From assembly GCA_032615215.1 (NCBI GenBank), contig CP128433.1:4262501-4326500 (forward strand): DNA of 64,000 nt. Direction: 5' to 3'. Of this stretch, positions 63,519 through 64,000 are shown piece after piece. Under the pieces are notes generated by a model. That model was not told the origin of the DNA, searched no databases, and saw nothing but the letters and a program-made list of their open reading frames with translations. The stretch is from Microbulbifer sp. MKSA007 (lineage in GTDB: Bacteria > Pseudomonadota > Gammaproteobacteria > Pseudomonadales > Cellvibrionaceae). How positions within the stretch are numbered: position 1 is the stretch's first letter; the number at the start of each line of letters is the position of its first letter. The translations under genes were made by a program, and so were the position numbers.

Positions 63519-64000
63519 ATGTATGCACCCTCTGAATTAGAAAAGCTCGTAACCGTTCAAACCCTGCGAAAAATGAAAGCGAATGGTGAGAAGTTTATTA
63601 CCGTTGCTCTCTACGATGCCCCTATGGCTGCGATGGCACAAAAGTCCGGGGTTGAGACACTGCTCGTCGGAGATTCCCTGGGCATGACCGTGCTGGGTTA
63701 CGACAGCACCGTGCCAGTGACGATGGAGCAAATGATTTACCACGTCGAGGCGGTCGCGCGCGGCAATAAGAAGTCCCTGATTATGGGGGATATGCCGTTT
63801 ATGACCTACGCCACCCCAGAGCAGGCACTCCAGAATGCAACCCGGATCATGCAGGCCGGTGCACATATGGTGAAGATCGAGGGAGGCGCCTGGCTCGCCG
63901 ACACCGTGAAGATTCTTACTGATCGCGGTATTCCCGTTTGCGCCCACCTGGGCCTCACCCTCAATCAGTACACAAACTGGGAGGCTATCGCGTTCAGGGG
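63519..64000 (+). CDS. panB: 3-methyl-2-oxobutanoate hydroxymethyltransferase (partial), one frameshift
   Basis: The first 160 codons are in the window. They show PanB motifs: ITVALYDAPMAAMAQKSG, VGDSLGMTVLGYDSTVPV (metal-binding Asp), DMPFMTYATPEQAL, and AHMVKIEGG. Near the end the frame reads HLGLTLNQYTNW. If one C is added at 63958-63960 it reads HLGLTPQSVHKLGGYRVQG, the expected PanB motif. A base is thus probably missing. It makes ketopantoate for coenzyme A. It starts five bases after the deoxynucleoside kinase stop codon. Confidence 0.93.
   Translation, partial: MYAPSELEKLVTVQTLRKMKANGEKFITVALYDAPMAAMAQKSGVETLLVGDSLGMTVLGYDSTVPVTMEQMIYHVEAVARGNKKSLIMGDMPFMTYATPEQALQNATRIMQAGAHMVKIEGGAWLADTVKILTDRGIPVCAHLGLTLNQYTNWEAIAFR

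Noticed and set aside
1..64000. CRISPR arrays, tRNA or rRNA genes, insertion sequences, prophage
   Set aside because: I looked for regularly spaced repeats, cloverleaf-like sequences, transposase motifs and phage structural genes and found none.

Overview
The window looks like a chromosomal segment of a marine gammaproteobacterium related to Pseudomonas/Cellvibrionales; a Microbulbifer-like genome is my best guess. Two blocks have Pseudomonas-type gene order: proA-nadD-rsfS-rlmH-mrdA-rodA-mltB-rlpA-dacA-ybeD-lipB-lipA, and dksA-gluQ-cbrX-cbrA-cbrB-(sRNA)-pcnB-folK-(dNK)-panB. There are no rRNA or tRNA genes, CRISPR arrays, insertion sequences or prophage genes.

Layout. 1-9.2 kb: start of a secreted protein, an amidase, a DUF2799 lipoprotein, arfB, a GDSL autotransporter esterase, a GNAT acetyltransferase, a DUF1540 protein and an acyl-CoA synthetase. 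9.9-21.6 kb: the minus-strand cell-elongation and lipoate block. 21.7-29.4 kb: a LON-domain protein, ppiC, an RND/MMPL exporter with an acidic repeat, a SelW-like protein, ubiX, mpl and a PPi-type phosphofructokinase. 29.4-41.5 kb: an accessory stretch with a VOC protein, a secreted nuclease (exeM type), marR plus an S41 protease, an FMN oxidase-like gene divergent from a MocR regulator, a beta-helix protein, an ADP-ribosylglycohydrolase, an alpha/beta hydrolase and an exported MsrA. 41.5-45.6 kb: a glutamine-synthetase-like ligase, aldehyde dehydrogenase and iron alcohol dehydrogenase, probably for amine or amino-alcohol catabolism. 45.8-53.6 kb: ppa, cysE, an M15 peptidase, a TfoX C-terminal protein, htpX, two small envelope proteins, an HtrA-like protease, a Rieske protein and sfsA. 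53.9-64 kb: the dksA to panB block.

The most interesting element lies between cbrB and pcnB (about 60.1-60.6 kb). GTTAC/GTAAC half-sites are followed by a perfect IHF-consensus site, a sigma-54 -24/-12 promoter with exact GG-N10-GC spacing, and an A-rich non-coding stretch full of AACAATAA-type motifs. This is the expected anatomy of a CbrB-driven CrcZ-type RNA that sequesters Hfq/Crc, in the same place as in Pseudomonas. Together with CbrX, CbrA and CbrB it suggests a complete carbon-catabolite-repression relay in a lineage where I do not know of a description.

Six genes (a DUF2799 lipoprotein, a MocR regulator, the glutamine-synthetase-like ligase, sfsA, gluQ and panB) are broken by seven single-base losses. 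All seven lie inside mononucleotide runs, and adding one base restores a conserved protein each time. This points to homopolymer errors in the assembly rather than gene decay. The corrected reading is given for each.
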